Assembly (NCBI GenBank): GCA_030746295.1
Contig: JASLMY010000253.1
Coordinates: 1 to 6,753 of the forward strand
Length of the DNA stretch: 6,753 nt
Reading direction: 5' to 3'
Source: Alphaproteobacteria bacterium
GTDB taxonomy: Bacteria; Pseudomonadota; Alphaproteobacteria; GCA-2731375
Positions 1 through 6,554 of the stretch are shown here, in pieces. The notes under the pieces were generated by a model. It saw only the letters and a program-made list of their open reading frames with translations. It was not told where the DNA came from and ran no database searches. A program made the position numbers and the translations under genes. Position 1 is the first letter of the stretch, and each line of letters begins with the position of its first letter.

Positions 1-73
1 GCCCGACCGCCAGAACAATCGCCGGCAATCGGGCGACAACCAATCACGGACCTCAAGTCCGACAGACTGCTAG

Positions 74-240
74 CACGCTTGGCGATCGCGCCGAGACGCC
101 GCACGCAATCGCTGGCTCGAAGTCCAGGGCTATCGCGTTCTGCGGTTTTGGAACCATGACGTCATGGCCAACCGCGACGGCGTGTTGCAGCGTATTCTTG
201 AGGTCCTGGAAGAACGCAGAGTGAGGCCCCACAGGCGTCG
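74..240 (+). pseudogene. DUF559-type (Vsr-like endonuclease fold) gene remnant, C-terminal part only
   Basis: Frame 2 reads, after a TAG at 71-73, a stretch resembling the C-terminal end of DUF559 proteins: H-A-W near the start, then WLEVQGYRVLRFWNHDV (113-163), then a helix ending ILEVLEER at about 220. In this family the 'GYRVLRFWN.DV' strand-turn and the final 'VL..I...L' helix are characteristic. The family usually has a Gln-His pair where this frame reads TAG-CAC, and TAG is one base from CAG, so a nonsense change is plausible. Upstream of 71 I could not find the earlier half of the domain in any frame, so the gene is probably also truncated or scrambled. An ATG at 164 leaves an open frame running to 415, but it passes through the repeat and antisense to badG, so it is not a believable gene. 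DUF559 proteins are uncharacterised and predicted to be nuclease-like. Recognition is from memory of the family. Confidence 0.55.
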
Positions 241-299
241 TCCGGTTCCCTTCCCCCTTCGAGGGGGAGAGGGTCGGGGTGAAGGGGTGTCGGCCTCTC
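241..299. repeat. Dispersed hairpin repeat of the 'PTLSPSKGEG' kind
   Basis: Pyrimidine-rich and purine-rich halves form a hairpin. CCCCCT (253-258) pairs with AGGGGG (262-267) around a TCG loop, and the stem extends imperfectly to CCC (248-250) and GGG (271-273). A second G-rich part (GGGGTGAAGGGG, about 276-287) follows. On the minus strand one frame reads FTPTLSPSKGEGN, a peptide familiar from many GC-rich proteobacterial genomes where this intergenic repeat is wrongly translated. It lies 28 bases or more beyond the badG stop, in the 3' untranslated part of that operon. There it could stabilise or end the transcript, although no T-run follows it on either strand. Copy number cannot be judged from this window. 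Confidence 0.6.
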
Positions 300-327
300 C
301 TCTCGGGCGACGCCCTTTGCCGAGGAT

Positions 328-1170
328 TCAGGACGCCATCTGGAGCTGGCCGAGGTCGGCGAGTTTTTGGTGGCGGAAGGCGCCCCAGAGGGCGGCACCT
401 ATGGCACCGGCGTAGATCGAGTCGGGGTGGGTCAGGACCTCGACCTGGATCTTCTGTGCCACCATCTCCTCTTGCATCGCCGCCAAGAGGCCTGAATCGC
501 CGGCGAGGCCGCCGGTCATGAGCGCGCGGCCGTCTTTCAGTTTGGTGGCCTTCAACAGCCGGGCGAGCCGGGTCGCCATCGACTGGTGGATGCCCTTGAG
601 GATGTTCTGCGTGGAGATCCCCCGGCTGACCATGTTGATGACGTCGGTCTCGGCCAGCACGGCGCAGATGCCCGAGACCTTCTCCGGCGCGTCGGCCTCT
701 TGCGACAGCTCGCCGACCTCGTCGACGGTGACGCCCAGATAGCGCGAGATGTTCTCCAGGAACTGGCCGGAGCCTGAGGCGCATTGGCTCGTCATCTTGT
801 AGGCCAGCACCTTGCCGTGCTCGTCGATCGAGATGGCGCGGCCGTGCAGCGCGCCGACGTCGAGGACGGCTTGCACGCCCGGCGTCAGGTAGACGCCGCC
901 GCGGGCATGCGTCGTCATCGAATAGAAGTGACCGGTGCGGAAGGCGACGTTCTCGCCCTCGCCGGTGGTGGCGACATAGGCGACCTCGTCGGCCGCCACG
1001 CCGGCCTCTTCCAGCATGTCGTCGTAGGCGCTTTTCGCCAGTTCGAGCGGGTCGCGGCGGCGGATCCGCTCGACCCGCTTGGCGAGCCATTCCTGCTCGT
1101 CGCCGTCGGTCTTGAAGAGCACGGTCTTCACAGCGCCCGTGCCGATGTCTATGCCTGCGGTCAGCAACAT
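328..1170 (-). CDS. badG: Benzoyl-CoA reductase ATPase subunit, BadG/BcrD type
   Basis: This 280-residue protein is the smaller of the two ATP-hydrolysing activator subunits of class I benzoyl-CoA reductase. That module couples ATP hydrolysis to low-potential electron transfer from ferredoxin to the catalytic BadDE pair in the cytoplasm. It has the ASKHA fold of the BadF/BadG/BcrA/BcrD (2-hydroxyglutaryl-CoA dehydratase activator) family: phosphate-1 loop GIDIGTGAVK (residues 6-15), a second phosphate segment at VLDVGALHGRA (102-112), and an adenosine loop MTGG (218-221). Cys130 (SQCASGSG) and Cys169 (GICAVLAETDV) match the cysteines that hold the [4Fe-4S] cluster at the interface with BadF. 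Length fits the roughly 30 kDa known subunit. ATG at 1170 is preceded by a strong GGAGGA and lies one base after the badF stop (TGA-T-ATG), so coupling is likely. It is the last gene of the operon here. Paralogous aryl-CoA reductases (3-hydroxy- or 3-methylbenzoyl-CoA) cannot be excluded from one subunit. Confidence 0.92.
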   Translation of the reverse strand: MLLTAGIDIGTGAVKTVLFKTDGDEQEWLAKRVERIRRRDPLELAKSAYDDMLEEAGVAADEVAYVATTGEGENVAFRTGHFYSMTTHARGGVYLTPGVQAVLDVGALHGRAISIDEHGKVLAYKMTSQCASGSGQFLENISRYLGVTVDEVGELSQEADAPEKVSGICAVLAETDVINMVSRGISTQNILKGIHQSMATRLARLLKATKLKDGRALMTGGLAGDSGLLAAMQEEMVAQKIQVEVLTHPDSIYAGAIGAALWGAFRHQKLADLGQLQMAS

Positions 1171-1171
1171 A

Positions 1172-2485
1172 TCATTCCTCCACCGCCCGGCGGGCGAAGG
1201 TCGCCGCGCCGAGCGCGCCTGTGTAAATCGAATCCGAGTCGATATTGACCTTGAGGTCGCCGTAGTTCTCTGCCACCAGGTCTTTGAGCGCCTTCACCGC
1301 GGCGTCGTTGTTGGCGACCCCGCCGGTCCAGGTGAACTGGTCGCGGATGCCGCCCGAGCGGGCCAGGATCGACATCGCCCGCAAGACGATGGCGCGGTGC
1401 AGGCCGGCCAGGATGTCCTCGCGCTTCTCGCCCAGCGCCAGCCGGTCGCGCAGCTCGGCGCCGGCGAAGACGGTGCAGGTCGAGTTGATGCGGACCGAGC
1501 GGGTCGACTTCATCGCCATCGGCCCCAGCTCGTGCACGCCGACGTTCATCTCGTCGGCGATGTAGCCGAGGTAGCGGCCGCAGCCGGCGGCGCAGCGATC
1601 GTTCATCTGGAAGTTCTCGACGATGCCGTCGGCGTCGACCTGGATCGCCTTGGTGTCCTGGCCGCCGATGTCGAGCACCGTCGCGGTCTCGGGGTACATG
1701 ACGTGGGCGCCGAGGCCATGGCAGAGGATCTCGGAGCGGATGTGCTCCTTCGAGAACGGCAGCCGGGCGCGGCCGTAGCCGGTGCCGACGACGTAGCTCT
1801 CTTCGAGCTCGGTATCGAGCACGCCCTGGACCGGGGCCCTGACGGCGTCGCTCGCCGCCGCGAGGTCGGGCAGGGTGGTGAGCGTGCGGTCGAGGGCGCG
1901 CATCAGCTTGGTGCTGGTCGATTCCTCGGAGATCCGGTTCTCGACGTCGATGATCGAGCGGTCGTAGACATTGAGGATATAGTCGAAGGGGACACCCGCG
2001 TCCTTCGCCACCTCCTCGCCGAGGCTGAGGTAGCGCGAGCCGGCGACGTCGCGGAAGAAGTCGGACTTGCGCTTCGCACCCGGCGCGAAGAGGGCCGGCG
2101 CTTCGTCGGCGAGGCGGCGGAAGATCTCGAGCAGGGCCTCACGGATTGGGCCGACCGCGTCGCCGAAGCGGCGTTCCTCGACGTTGTCGAGACAGGTCCG
2201 CTCCAAATCGTCGAGCTGCTCGACGAACTGCTCCAGGCGGAAGTCGCGCTCGAGCTGGCCGAGAAATTCATCCAGCTTGCCGTCCAGCGCGCCGACCTCG
2301 CCCAGCGCCCGGCGGAAGAGCGTGAAGCGCGTCGTCAGCAGCGATTCCTGCTTCGCCACCTCGGCCGCGACGTCGTAGTTGGAGCGCGAGTTGGTGATGC
2401 CGCGCCCGAGGATGGTGCCGCCTTCGTCCAGCACGATCGACTTGGTCGTCGTCGAGCCGAGATCGATGCCGATGAAACACTTCAT
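1172..2485 (-). CDS. badF: Benzoyl-CoA reductase ATPase subunit, BadF/BcrA type
   Basis: This 437-residue protein is the larger ATPase/electron-activating subunit of class I benzoyl-CoA reductase and forms the cluster-bridged pair with BadG. Visible motifs are the N-terminal phosphate loop [10 protein letters not shown] (residues 6-15), second phosphate loop [10 protein letters not shown] (270-279), the cysteine segment [13 protein letters not shown] (Cys298, Cys302) and [10 protein letters not shown] (Cys337), then the adenosine loop WTGGVANN (386-393). Cys298 and Cys337 correspond to the two cluster ligands known from the dehydratase activator HgdC. A long insert (about residues 40-250) between the first two loops makes the protein about 150 residues longer than BadG, as in BcrA/BadF of the Thauera/Rhodopseudomonas type. 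Its ATG overlaps the badE stop by four bases (ATGA) and has GGAGG seven bases upstream, which fixes the start. The reaction is two ATP hydrolysed per electron pair moved to the ring-reducing subunits. Confidence 0.93.
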   Translation of the reverse strand: MKCFIGIDLGSTTTKSIVLDEGGTILGRGITNSRSNYDVAAEVAKQESLLTTRFTLFRRALGEVGALDGKLDEFLGQLERDFRLEQFVEQLDDLERTCLDNVEERRFGDAVGPIREALLEIFRRLADEAPALFAPGAKRKSDFFRDVAGSRYLSLGEEVAKDAGVPFDYILNVYDRSIIDVENRISEESTSTKLMRALDRTLTTLPDLAAASDAVRAPVQGVLDTELEESYVVGTGYGRARLPFSKEHIRSEILCHGLGAHVMYPETATVLDIGGQDTKAIQVDADGIVENFQMNDRCAAGCGRYLGYIADEMNVGVHELGPMAMKSTRSVRINSTCTVFAGAELRDRLALGEKREDILAGLHRAIVLRAMSILARSGGIRDQFTWTGGVANNDAAVKALKDLVAENYGDLKVNIDSDSIYTGALGAATFARRAVEE

Positions 2486-3777
2486 GCCGCTGCCTCCGTC
2501 TTGGTGCGCTTCTGCTCGACCATCTGGAAGTAGCTCTCCAGCCGGTTCTTGACGTTGGCCGGCGAGAAGTAGCGCGGATCGACGAGGTCGGATTCGATGA
2601 AGGCGCCGGGCTTGCCGGTGCGCTGCTCGACCTGTCGCAAGATCAGCAACTGGCCGGCGGAGAAGCTATTGCAGCTCTTGATCGAGTTGATCAGCAGGCC
2701 GTCGGCCTCGTACTCCTCGATGTAGTCGGACAGCATCTTTACCCGGCTCGGCAGGTTCAGGTTGGTGTAGCAGCCCAGGCAATAGTCGGCGAGGCTCTCC
2801 AGCGGCTGCGCGGGGTCGTGGCGGAAGCCGAGGTCGTAGACGCCGCCGACCTTGGTGTAGGTCGAGGCCACCACCACGGCGCCCTCGTCGTAGAACATCT
2901 TCCAGAACTCGCGGAAGTTGGTCCAGTTGGGCGGCCCCTCGACGACTAGGCGGTAGCGCTCCTTCTCGAGCTCGCCCTCGGGCGTGATCGGGCCCTTGCC
3001 GGCGGCCATGCGGGCCTCCACCTCGGCCCGGAGCAGCCGGTAGTACTCGCTTGCGTCCTCGGTGCCGCGGAAGGCGGTGAAGATCGGGCCGATGTAGTAG
3101 ACGCCGCCGAAATAGGCGTCGATCGGCGAGGGCTTGTGCTTGGCCGACTGCAGGACCCAGACGAGATCGTCCTCGGCCTTGGCCGACTCCCGCATGTATT
3201 GGCGCAGCCGGTCGATGTCGAACTTGACGCCGCTGACCCGCTCCAGCGTCGGGATCACGTCTTCCTTGATCTGTTTGACGACGTAGTCGCGCATGTTGTC
3301 GGTGATATGGCCGTCACCCTGGTAGGGGATGTGCAGCATCACGGTCTCGGCGTCGCACTGCTCGCGCACCAGCTCGAACCACTTCATGAAAGTGAAGCAG
3401 CCGGTGTAGGAGAGCAGCAGGACGTCGGGCGAGGGCAGGGGCTCGCCGGTCGGGCCGACGTTGCCCTGCAACATCATGCCGAGGTCGGCCTTGACGTAGG
3501 TGCAGACGTCCTCGGAATGGCCCGCGCGCTCGGCATCCTGGATCATTTTGCCGCTCTTCTTCCTGAGGCCGTTCTGCAGCGCGTTGGTCTCGGGCAGGTT
3601 GGAGACCAGATCGAAGCACATCAGCAGCTCGTTCAGGTTGCCGGGCACGAAAGTGGAGGCGACCTTGCGGCCGGTCTCGTGGGCCGTCGCCAACGCGTGG
3701 TAGTTGGCGTTGATCATGGTCTTCTGCTTCCACATCGAGTCTTCTTTTTGGACGTCTTGGGCGGTTTGGTCTGACAT
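2482..3777 (-). CDS. badE: Benzoyl-CoA reductase catalytic subunit, BadE/BcrB type
   Basis: This 431-residue protein is one of two homologous catalytic subunits that bind benzoyl-CoA and [4Fe-4S] clusters and carry out the two-electron ring reduction to cyclohexadienoyl-CoA. It belongs to the 2-hydroxyglutaryl-CoA dehydratase D-component / FldB-FldC-like family. Cysteines available as cluster ligands include Cys54, Cys92, Cys127 (SYTGCFTF), Cys141, the Cys333-x-x-Cys336 pair (DYCLGCYTN) and Cys369 ([12 protein letters not shown]). The last three segments are the recognisable C-terminal signature. A longer reading frame extends upstream to 4122, but that part is antisense-frame sequence inside badD. 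The chosen ATG at 3777 shares one base with the badD stop (TGATG), has GGAG seven bases upstream, and gives the expected size of about 49 kDa. The residues just before the first conserved block ([19 protein letters not shown]) are a short variable N-terminus. Confidence 0.93.
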   Translation of the reverse strand: MSDQTAQDVQKEDSMWKQKTMINANYHALATAHETGRKVASTFVPGNLNELLMCFDLVSNLPETNALQNGLRKKSGKMIQDAERAGHSEDVCTYVKADLGMMLQGNVGPTGEPLPSPDVLLLSYTGCFTFMKWFELVREQCDAETVMLHIPYQGDGHITDNMRDYVVKQIKEDVIPTLERVSGVKFDIDRLRQYMRESAKAEDDLVWVLQSAKHKPSPIDAYFGGVYYIGPIFTAFRGTEDASEYYRLLRAEVEARMAAGKGPITPEGELEKERYRLVVEGPPNWTNFREFWKMFYDEGAVVVASTYTKVGGVYDLGFRHDPAQPLESLADYCLGCYTNLNLPSRVKMLSDYIEEYEADGLLINSIKSCNSFSAGQLLILRQVEQRTGKPGAFIESDLVDPRYFSPANVKNRLESYFQMVEQKRTKTEAAA

Positions 3778-4940
3778 CAGGCGCTCCAGAGCTTGATCGA
3801 ATCGGAAAAGGTGCCGGCCTGCTCGCGGATCGGCTGCAGCTGGCCGGAGTTCTCGGCGTATTTGAAGGCGGTGTGGGGGATTTCGGCCGCGCTGAGGGCA
3901 TTCTGCAGCATCGGCCGGTCCAGCAAGGCCGGATCGCAGAAGCTGGGCGAGGCGAAAATCACGCCCTCGGCGCCGCGGTCCTTGACGCAACCTTTCAGGA
4001 ACTTGCCCTTGTCGCGCTTGTCGGGCTCGTACTTGGCCGACGTCGAGGCCGAGTGGTGCAGGAAGGCCTGCGACAGGTTCTCCAGCGGGTCGCCCTCGCT
4101 CGCCACGTCCCCCAGCAGCCAACGCGTCACCAGCAACAGGTCGTCGTCAACGATGTAGCAGCCGGCCATCTCGATCGACTTGATAAGCCCCAAGGGCGGC
4201 TGCTCGCAGAAGGTGCCCTGGACGACGACGCGGCAGTTGTCGCGGAGTGGGCGGTCGGACGTGGCGGCGGCTTGCGTGTACTCGTTGACGAGCCGGGTGT
4301 GCTCCTCGACCGGCAGCACCATGCCGGCCCGCAGCACCAGATAGACCTCGGAGGTCGGCACCAGCCACGGCGTCTCCGCCCTGAGCTGATAGAGGGCATC
4401 GATGGCGCGGCGGTTCTCGTTGTAGAGCTCGATCGAGCGGCGGAGGTCGTCGTCGGTGATCTCGCGCCCGGCCATCTTTGCCAGATCGTCGCGTAGGATC
4501 CTCAGCTCCTCGGTGTAGAAGTTGCCGCCGACCCCGTCCTGGTAGTTCTGCGGCACGTCGAAATACCGGGCGTACTTCTCCGGGAACAACATCTGCCACA
4601 TGCCCGAAAGGTTGCGGATGACGTCGCAGATCGAGGGGAAGAGCATGCCGTCCAGAACGTCGAGCCGGCCGGTGAGGCCGAGTTCGATAGTGGAGCGGGG
4701 AATGCGGCAGATGTAGCTCTGATAGTAGGCGTCGCCCTGGATCACCTCGAGCTGCTCGCCGCCGCCAACAATGCCGACCGGCAGCATGCCGGCGGCGTGG
4801 ATGATCTCGCGGGGCACGTAGATTGGCATGTAGCCGATCGCCTTGCGCCCCGGCGCCGCCGCCTTCCAGGCCTTGACGTTCTCGAAATCGAGATCGTCGA
4901 AGAGCGTCTGGCAGCGGTCGATGATGGTTTCGAGCGACAT
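3777..4940 (-). CDS. badD: Benzoyl-CoA reductase catalytic subunit, BadD/BcrC type
   Basis: This 387-residue protein is the first gene of the operon and the second catalytic subunit, partner of BadE in substrate binding and ring reduction. It has the HgdB-like fold: GRKAIGYMPIYVPREIIHAAGMLP (about residues 31-54) is the typical start of the family ('P.E...AAG..P'). It is followed by SYICRIPRS (Cys78), FPSICDVIRN (Cys105), QGTFCEQPP (Cys245), KGCVKDRGAEGVIFASPSFCDP (Cys318, Cys335) and a C-terminal 'QAGTFSDSI' element near 374-382, where the family usually has 'GQ..TR.EAF'-like sequence. ATG at 4940 has GGAGGA directly upstream at 4942-4947 and a second AGGAGGAG at 4952-4959. Length matches the roughly 44 kDa BcrC/BadD. 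Gene order C-B-A-D equals that of Thauera bcr and R. palustris badDEFG. A promoter and a palindromic operator lie about 50-85 bases upstream. Oxygen-labile function implies anaerobic expression, although I saw no clear FNR-type box (TTGAT-N4-ATCAA). Confidence 0.92.
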   Translation of the reverse strand: MSLETIIDRCQTLFDDLDFENVKAWKAAAPGRKAIGYMPIYVPREIIHAAGMLPVGIVGGGEQLEVIQGDAYYQSYICRIPRSTIELGLTGRLDVLDGMLFPSICDVIRNLSGMWQMLFPEKYARYFDVPQNYQDGVGGNFYTEELRILRDDLAKMAGREITDDDLRRSIELYNENRRAIDALYQLRAETPWLVPTSEVYLVLRAGMVLPVEEHTRLVNEYTQAAATSDRPLRDNCRVVVQGTFCEQPPLGLIKSIEMAGCYIVDDDLLLVTRWLLGDVASEGDPLENLSQAFLHHSASTSAKYEPDKRDKGKFLKGCVKDRGAEGVIFASPSFCDPALLDRPMLQNALSAAEIPHTAFKYAENSGQLQPIREQAGTFSDSIKLWSA

Positions 4941-4966
4941 ATCCTCCGGTCTCCTCCTGGCGCCCC

Positions 4967-4997
4967 TTGATCGTACCCAGCTTCTATTCCGTAAAAT
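4967..4997 (+). promoter_or_regulatory. Possible plus-strand promoter facing the dehalogenase-like gene
   Basis: TTGATC (4967-4972) and TAAAAT (4992-4997) form a promoter-like pair with a long 19-base spacer. The latter ends exactly where operator 1 begins, an arrangement like that of the Rrf2 gene promoter (TATAAT followed by four bases and then GGTA). If real, the transcript would have a leader of about 215 bases before the ATG at 5222. Weak because of the spacer and the long leader. Confidence 0.25.
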
Positions 4998-5009
4998 GGT
5001 ACTGGAATA
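4985..5009. repeat. Second inverted repeat overlapping operator 1
   Basis: TATTCC (4985-4990) and GGAATA (5004-5009) are perfect six-base inverted arms separated by 13 bases. The right arm lies inside the GGTA...TACC palindrome. It has no counterpart at the site before the Rrf2 gene. It may be a second protein's site, an extension of the same operator, or chance. Confidence 0.35.
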
Positions 5010-5025
5010 CCGATTTAACCGTCAA
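4996..5025 (-). promoter_or_regulatory. Predicted sigma-70-type promoter of the badDEFG operon
   Basis: Reading toward badD, a -35 element TTGACG (5025-5020, five of six consensus bases) is followed after 18 bases by TACCAT (5001-4996, four of six). Transcription would begin near 4989, leaving an untranslated leader of about 50 bases that carries the ribosome-binding site. The palindromic operator at 4998-5011 covers the spacer and most of the -10, which suits repression. The -10 is weak. Assignment is by eye only. Confidence 0.45.
4998..5011. promoter_or_regulatory. Palindromic operator 1, probable Rrf2/BadM-type site
   Basis: GGTACTGGAATACC has inverted arms GGTA / TACC spaced by six bases, set in an unusually AT-rich patch (AAAAT before, GATTTAA after) in otherwise GC-rich DNA. 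Twelve of 14 bases match the site at 6557-6570 in front of the Rrf2 gene. The spacing and AT-rich centre resemble operators of Rrf2-family dimers. It overlaps the predicted badD promoter, so the inferred role is repression of the reductase operon. It could also act on a plus-strand promoter. Confidence 0.7.
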
Positions 5026-5221
5026 GAAGAATTTCAAAGACACTTCGACCCCTGGATGCGACAAGACGCCGCAGCCGCATCCTCTGCGCCCGAGCCGCCG
5101 TTGGAATCGCCCCGGCGATTGGAAGCCGAAATCCCGGGCGACCCTACCCGCCGCCCTGCGCTCCGGATATCCTGACGCGCCTTCCGTCGCCGACTCCGTC
5201 AAATCGAGTGGGAACAGCGCT

Positions 5222-5932
5222 ATGACGACAGCCATGCAAGAGAGCTTGAAGGGTGAGATCGGGGTTCTGCTCTTCGATCAATACGGGACGGTCGTCGATA
5301 TGCAAACGGGCTTGGTCGAGGCGGTGACGCCGTTCCTGCGCGAACGGGGCTGGCAGGGCGAACCGCATCGCTTCGTCACCTGGTGGCGTCGGACCCACTA
5401 CGAGAATTCGATGATCGACGCCCTTTGCGATCGCGGTCACACGCCCTATCGCCTGATCGGCCAGCGCGCCGTCGCACAGGTCATGGACCGGGCCGGGATT
5501 AGCTATTCACAGGACGACGTCGTTTGGTTGGTCGGCCAGATCGAAGCTTTGAAACCATTTCCCGATGTGATCGAGGCTTTGGAACGGCTCAGCGTTCGCT
5601 ACAAGCTGGCGATCCTGTCGAACGGTGACCGCGACATGCTGGACGCGGCCAAGCCCCATATCGGCTTCCCGTTCGACCAGGTGATCTCGGTTCAGGAGGC
5701 GGGCTACTTCAAGCCGCATTGGAAGACCTATGCCAAGGCGGCGGAATTACTGGGCGAGGAGCGCGCGCGCATTCTCTTCGTCGCCAATCACGAGTTCGAT
5801 TGCGTCGGCTCCAAGTCGTACGGCATGCGAGCGGCTTTCATCGACCGTCGCAACCGTCCCTTCGGTGCCTGGCCCGCCCAGCCCGACCTGGTGGTCGCCG
5901 ATTTCAAATCGCTGGCGGACGCGTTGGCATGA
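5222..5932 (+). CDS. HAD-superfamily hydrolase, haloacid dehalogenase type II-like
   Basis: This 236-residue cytoplasmic protein resembles (S)-2-haloacid dehalogenases, which remove halide from 2-haloalkanoic acids through an aspartyl-ester intermediate. Motif I is LLFDQYGTVVD with nucleophile Asp19 and Thr23. The second acid of HAD phosphatases (DxD) is absent, replaced by Tyr21, which favours dehalogenase over phosphatase. WWRRTHYENSM (54-64) fits the cap region that carries the halide-binding Arg. LAILSNGDRDML (129-140) supplies Ser133. FKPHWKTY (163-170) supplies Lys164 and Tyr170. FVANHEFDCVGSKSYG (187-201) supplies Asp193. The spacings Lys-Tyr (6) and Lys-Asp (29) equal those I recall for L-DEX, whose Ser175 and Asn177 are Ala188 and His190 here. 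The open frame reaches back to about 4967, but this part has no family resemblance; ATG 5222, with GGGA eight bases upstream, gives the normal length. ATG 5234 is an alternative. The substrate is unknown. It stands divergent to badD and 118 bases before the acetyltransferase gene. Confidence 0.82.
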   Translation: MTTAMQESLKGEIGVLLFDQYGTVVDMQTGLVEAVTPFLRERGWQGEPHRFVTWWRRTHYENSMIDALCDRGHTPYRLIGQRAVAQVMDRAGISYSQDDVVWLVGQIEALKPFPDVIEALERLSVRYKLAILSNGDRDMLDAAKPHIGFPFDQVISVQEAGYFKPHWKTYAKAAELLGEERARILFVANHEFDCVGSKSYGMRAAFIDRRNRPFGAWPAQPDLVVADFKSLADALA

Positions 5933-6050
5933 GGATGCCCGACCGGGCGATCCCCGGGAGCGCCGTTTCCCCGGCATTCCGTTTCGAGGTCGAGGAGGCT
6001 AGGATTCGGCCACACGCGAGCGCGCCGAACCGCACCGCATGCGAGGGCGA

Positions 6051-6509
6051 ATGTCGGAAACCCACCTAGCCGATCTGGCGATCCGAGGCGCCGTGCGGGG
6101 CGACCTGGAGACCGTGGTGCACATGGACGAGGTCGGCACCGGCCTCGCCAAGCCCGACTACTGGCAGGACATCTTCCAGCGCTATGTCGCCGAGCCCCGG
6201 CCGGGCCGTTTCTTCCTGATCGCGGAAGCCGGCGGCGCCGTCGCCGGCTTCATCGTCGGCGAGATCCGGACCTGGGAGTTCGGCTCGCCCCCCTGCGGCT
6301 GGGTCTTCGCCGTCAACGTGGCACCCGAGGTCCGCGAGCGCGGCGTCGGCAGCCACCTCTTCGAGGAGATCTGCCGCCGCTTCGCCGAGGCAGGCGTCGA
6401 CACCGTGCGCACCATGATCTCGCGCCACGACACCCTCAACCTCTCCTTCTTCCGCGGCCTCGGCCTCACCGCCGGCCCCTACATCGAGCTCGAGCGGCAG
6501 CTGACGTGA
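6051..6509 (+). CDS. badL: GNAT-family N-acetyltransferase, BadL-like
   Basis: This 152-residue protein is a Gcn5-related acetyltransferase. Motif A, VNVAPEVRERGVGSHLFEEICRRF (88-111), contains the acetyl-CoA pyrophosphate loop R-x-x-G-x-G (Arg95-Gly100). Motif B shows Asn130 followed by LSFFRGLGL. The N-terminal IRGAVRGDLETVVHMDE is the usual first strand and helix. ATG 6051 is preferred over 6039 because GAGGG precedes it closely while 6039 has no ribosome-binding site. In R. palustris the GNAT protein BadL acetylates aminobenzoates, and the acetamidobenzoates formed bind BadM to relieve repression of badDEFGAB. Family, size and location directly before an Rrf2 gene and near badDEFG make the same role likely here. 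The name rests on context rather than on residues unique to BadL, so a generic GNAT acting on another amine or a protein remains possible. Confidence 0.72.
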   Translation: MSETHLADLAIRGAVRGDLETVVHMDEVGTGLAKPDYWQDIFQRYVAEPRPGRFFLIAEAGGAVAGFIVGEIRTWEFGSPPCGWVFAVNVAPEVRERGVGSHLFEEICRRFAEAGVDTVRTMISRHDTLNLSFFRGLGLTAGPYIELERQLT

Positions 6510-6524
6510 AATAACGTACTGCCA

Positions 6525-6552
6525 TTGCCCTCGCCGATAGCCGCCCTATAAT
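6525..6552 (+). promoter_or_regulatory. Predicted promoter of the Rrf2-family regulator gene
   Basis: A perfect -10 TATAAT (6547-6552) is preceded, after 16 bases, by TTGCCC (6525-6530, four of six consensus bases). The start of transcription would fall near 6558-6560, inside the palindrome at 6555-6572, leaving a leader of about 55 bases. The regulator is thus expected to have its own promoter, separate from the acetyltransferase gene that ends 15 bases before the -35. Confidence 0.65.
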
Positions 6553-6554
6553 AA

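Noticed and set aside
53..1090. Minus-strand open frame of 345 codons across badG and the repeat
   Set aside because: Arg-rich shadow of badG in a different frame; it also runs through the intergenic repeat and the DUF559 remnant.
1079..2533. Long plus-strand open frame of 484 codons opposite badF and badG
   Set aside because: It is antisense to two strongly recognisable genes, its translation is low-complexity Ala/Arg/Asp/Val-rich sequence typical of GC-rich shadow frames, and it has no family motif.
3778..4122. N-terminal extension of the badE frame by 115 codons
   Set aside because: It lies wholly inside badD in another frame, is Arg/Gly/Ala-rich, and the ATG at 3777 with TGATG coupling gives the family's normal length.
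4941..5060. FNR/AadR box upstream of badD
   Set aside because: Expected for anaerobic control, but the TTGAC and TTGAT occurrences have no matching ATCAA half-site at the required four-base spacing.
5101..5124. TTGGAA direct repeats flanking TCGCC-CC-GGCGA
   Set aside because: A five-base stem with short flanking repeats in GC-rich DNA is easily expected by chance, and nothing nearby suggests a use.
4967..5221. Extension of the HAD frame upstream to a TTG near 4967
   Set aside because: The extra 85 residues show no HAD similarity and would cover the promoter and operator region; ATG 5222 gives the usual dehalogenase length.
5938..5949. GCCCGACCGGGC hairpin after the HAD gene as a terminator
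   Set aside because: The stem is five pairs at most with an implausibly small two-base loop and no T-run follows.
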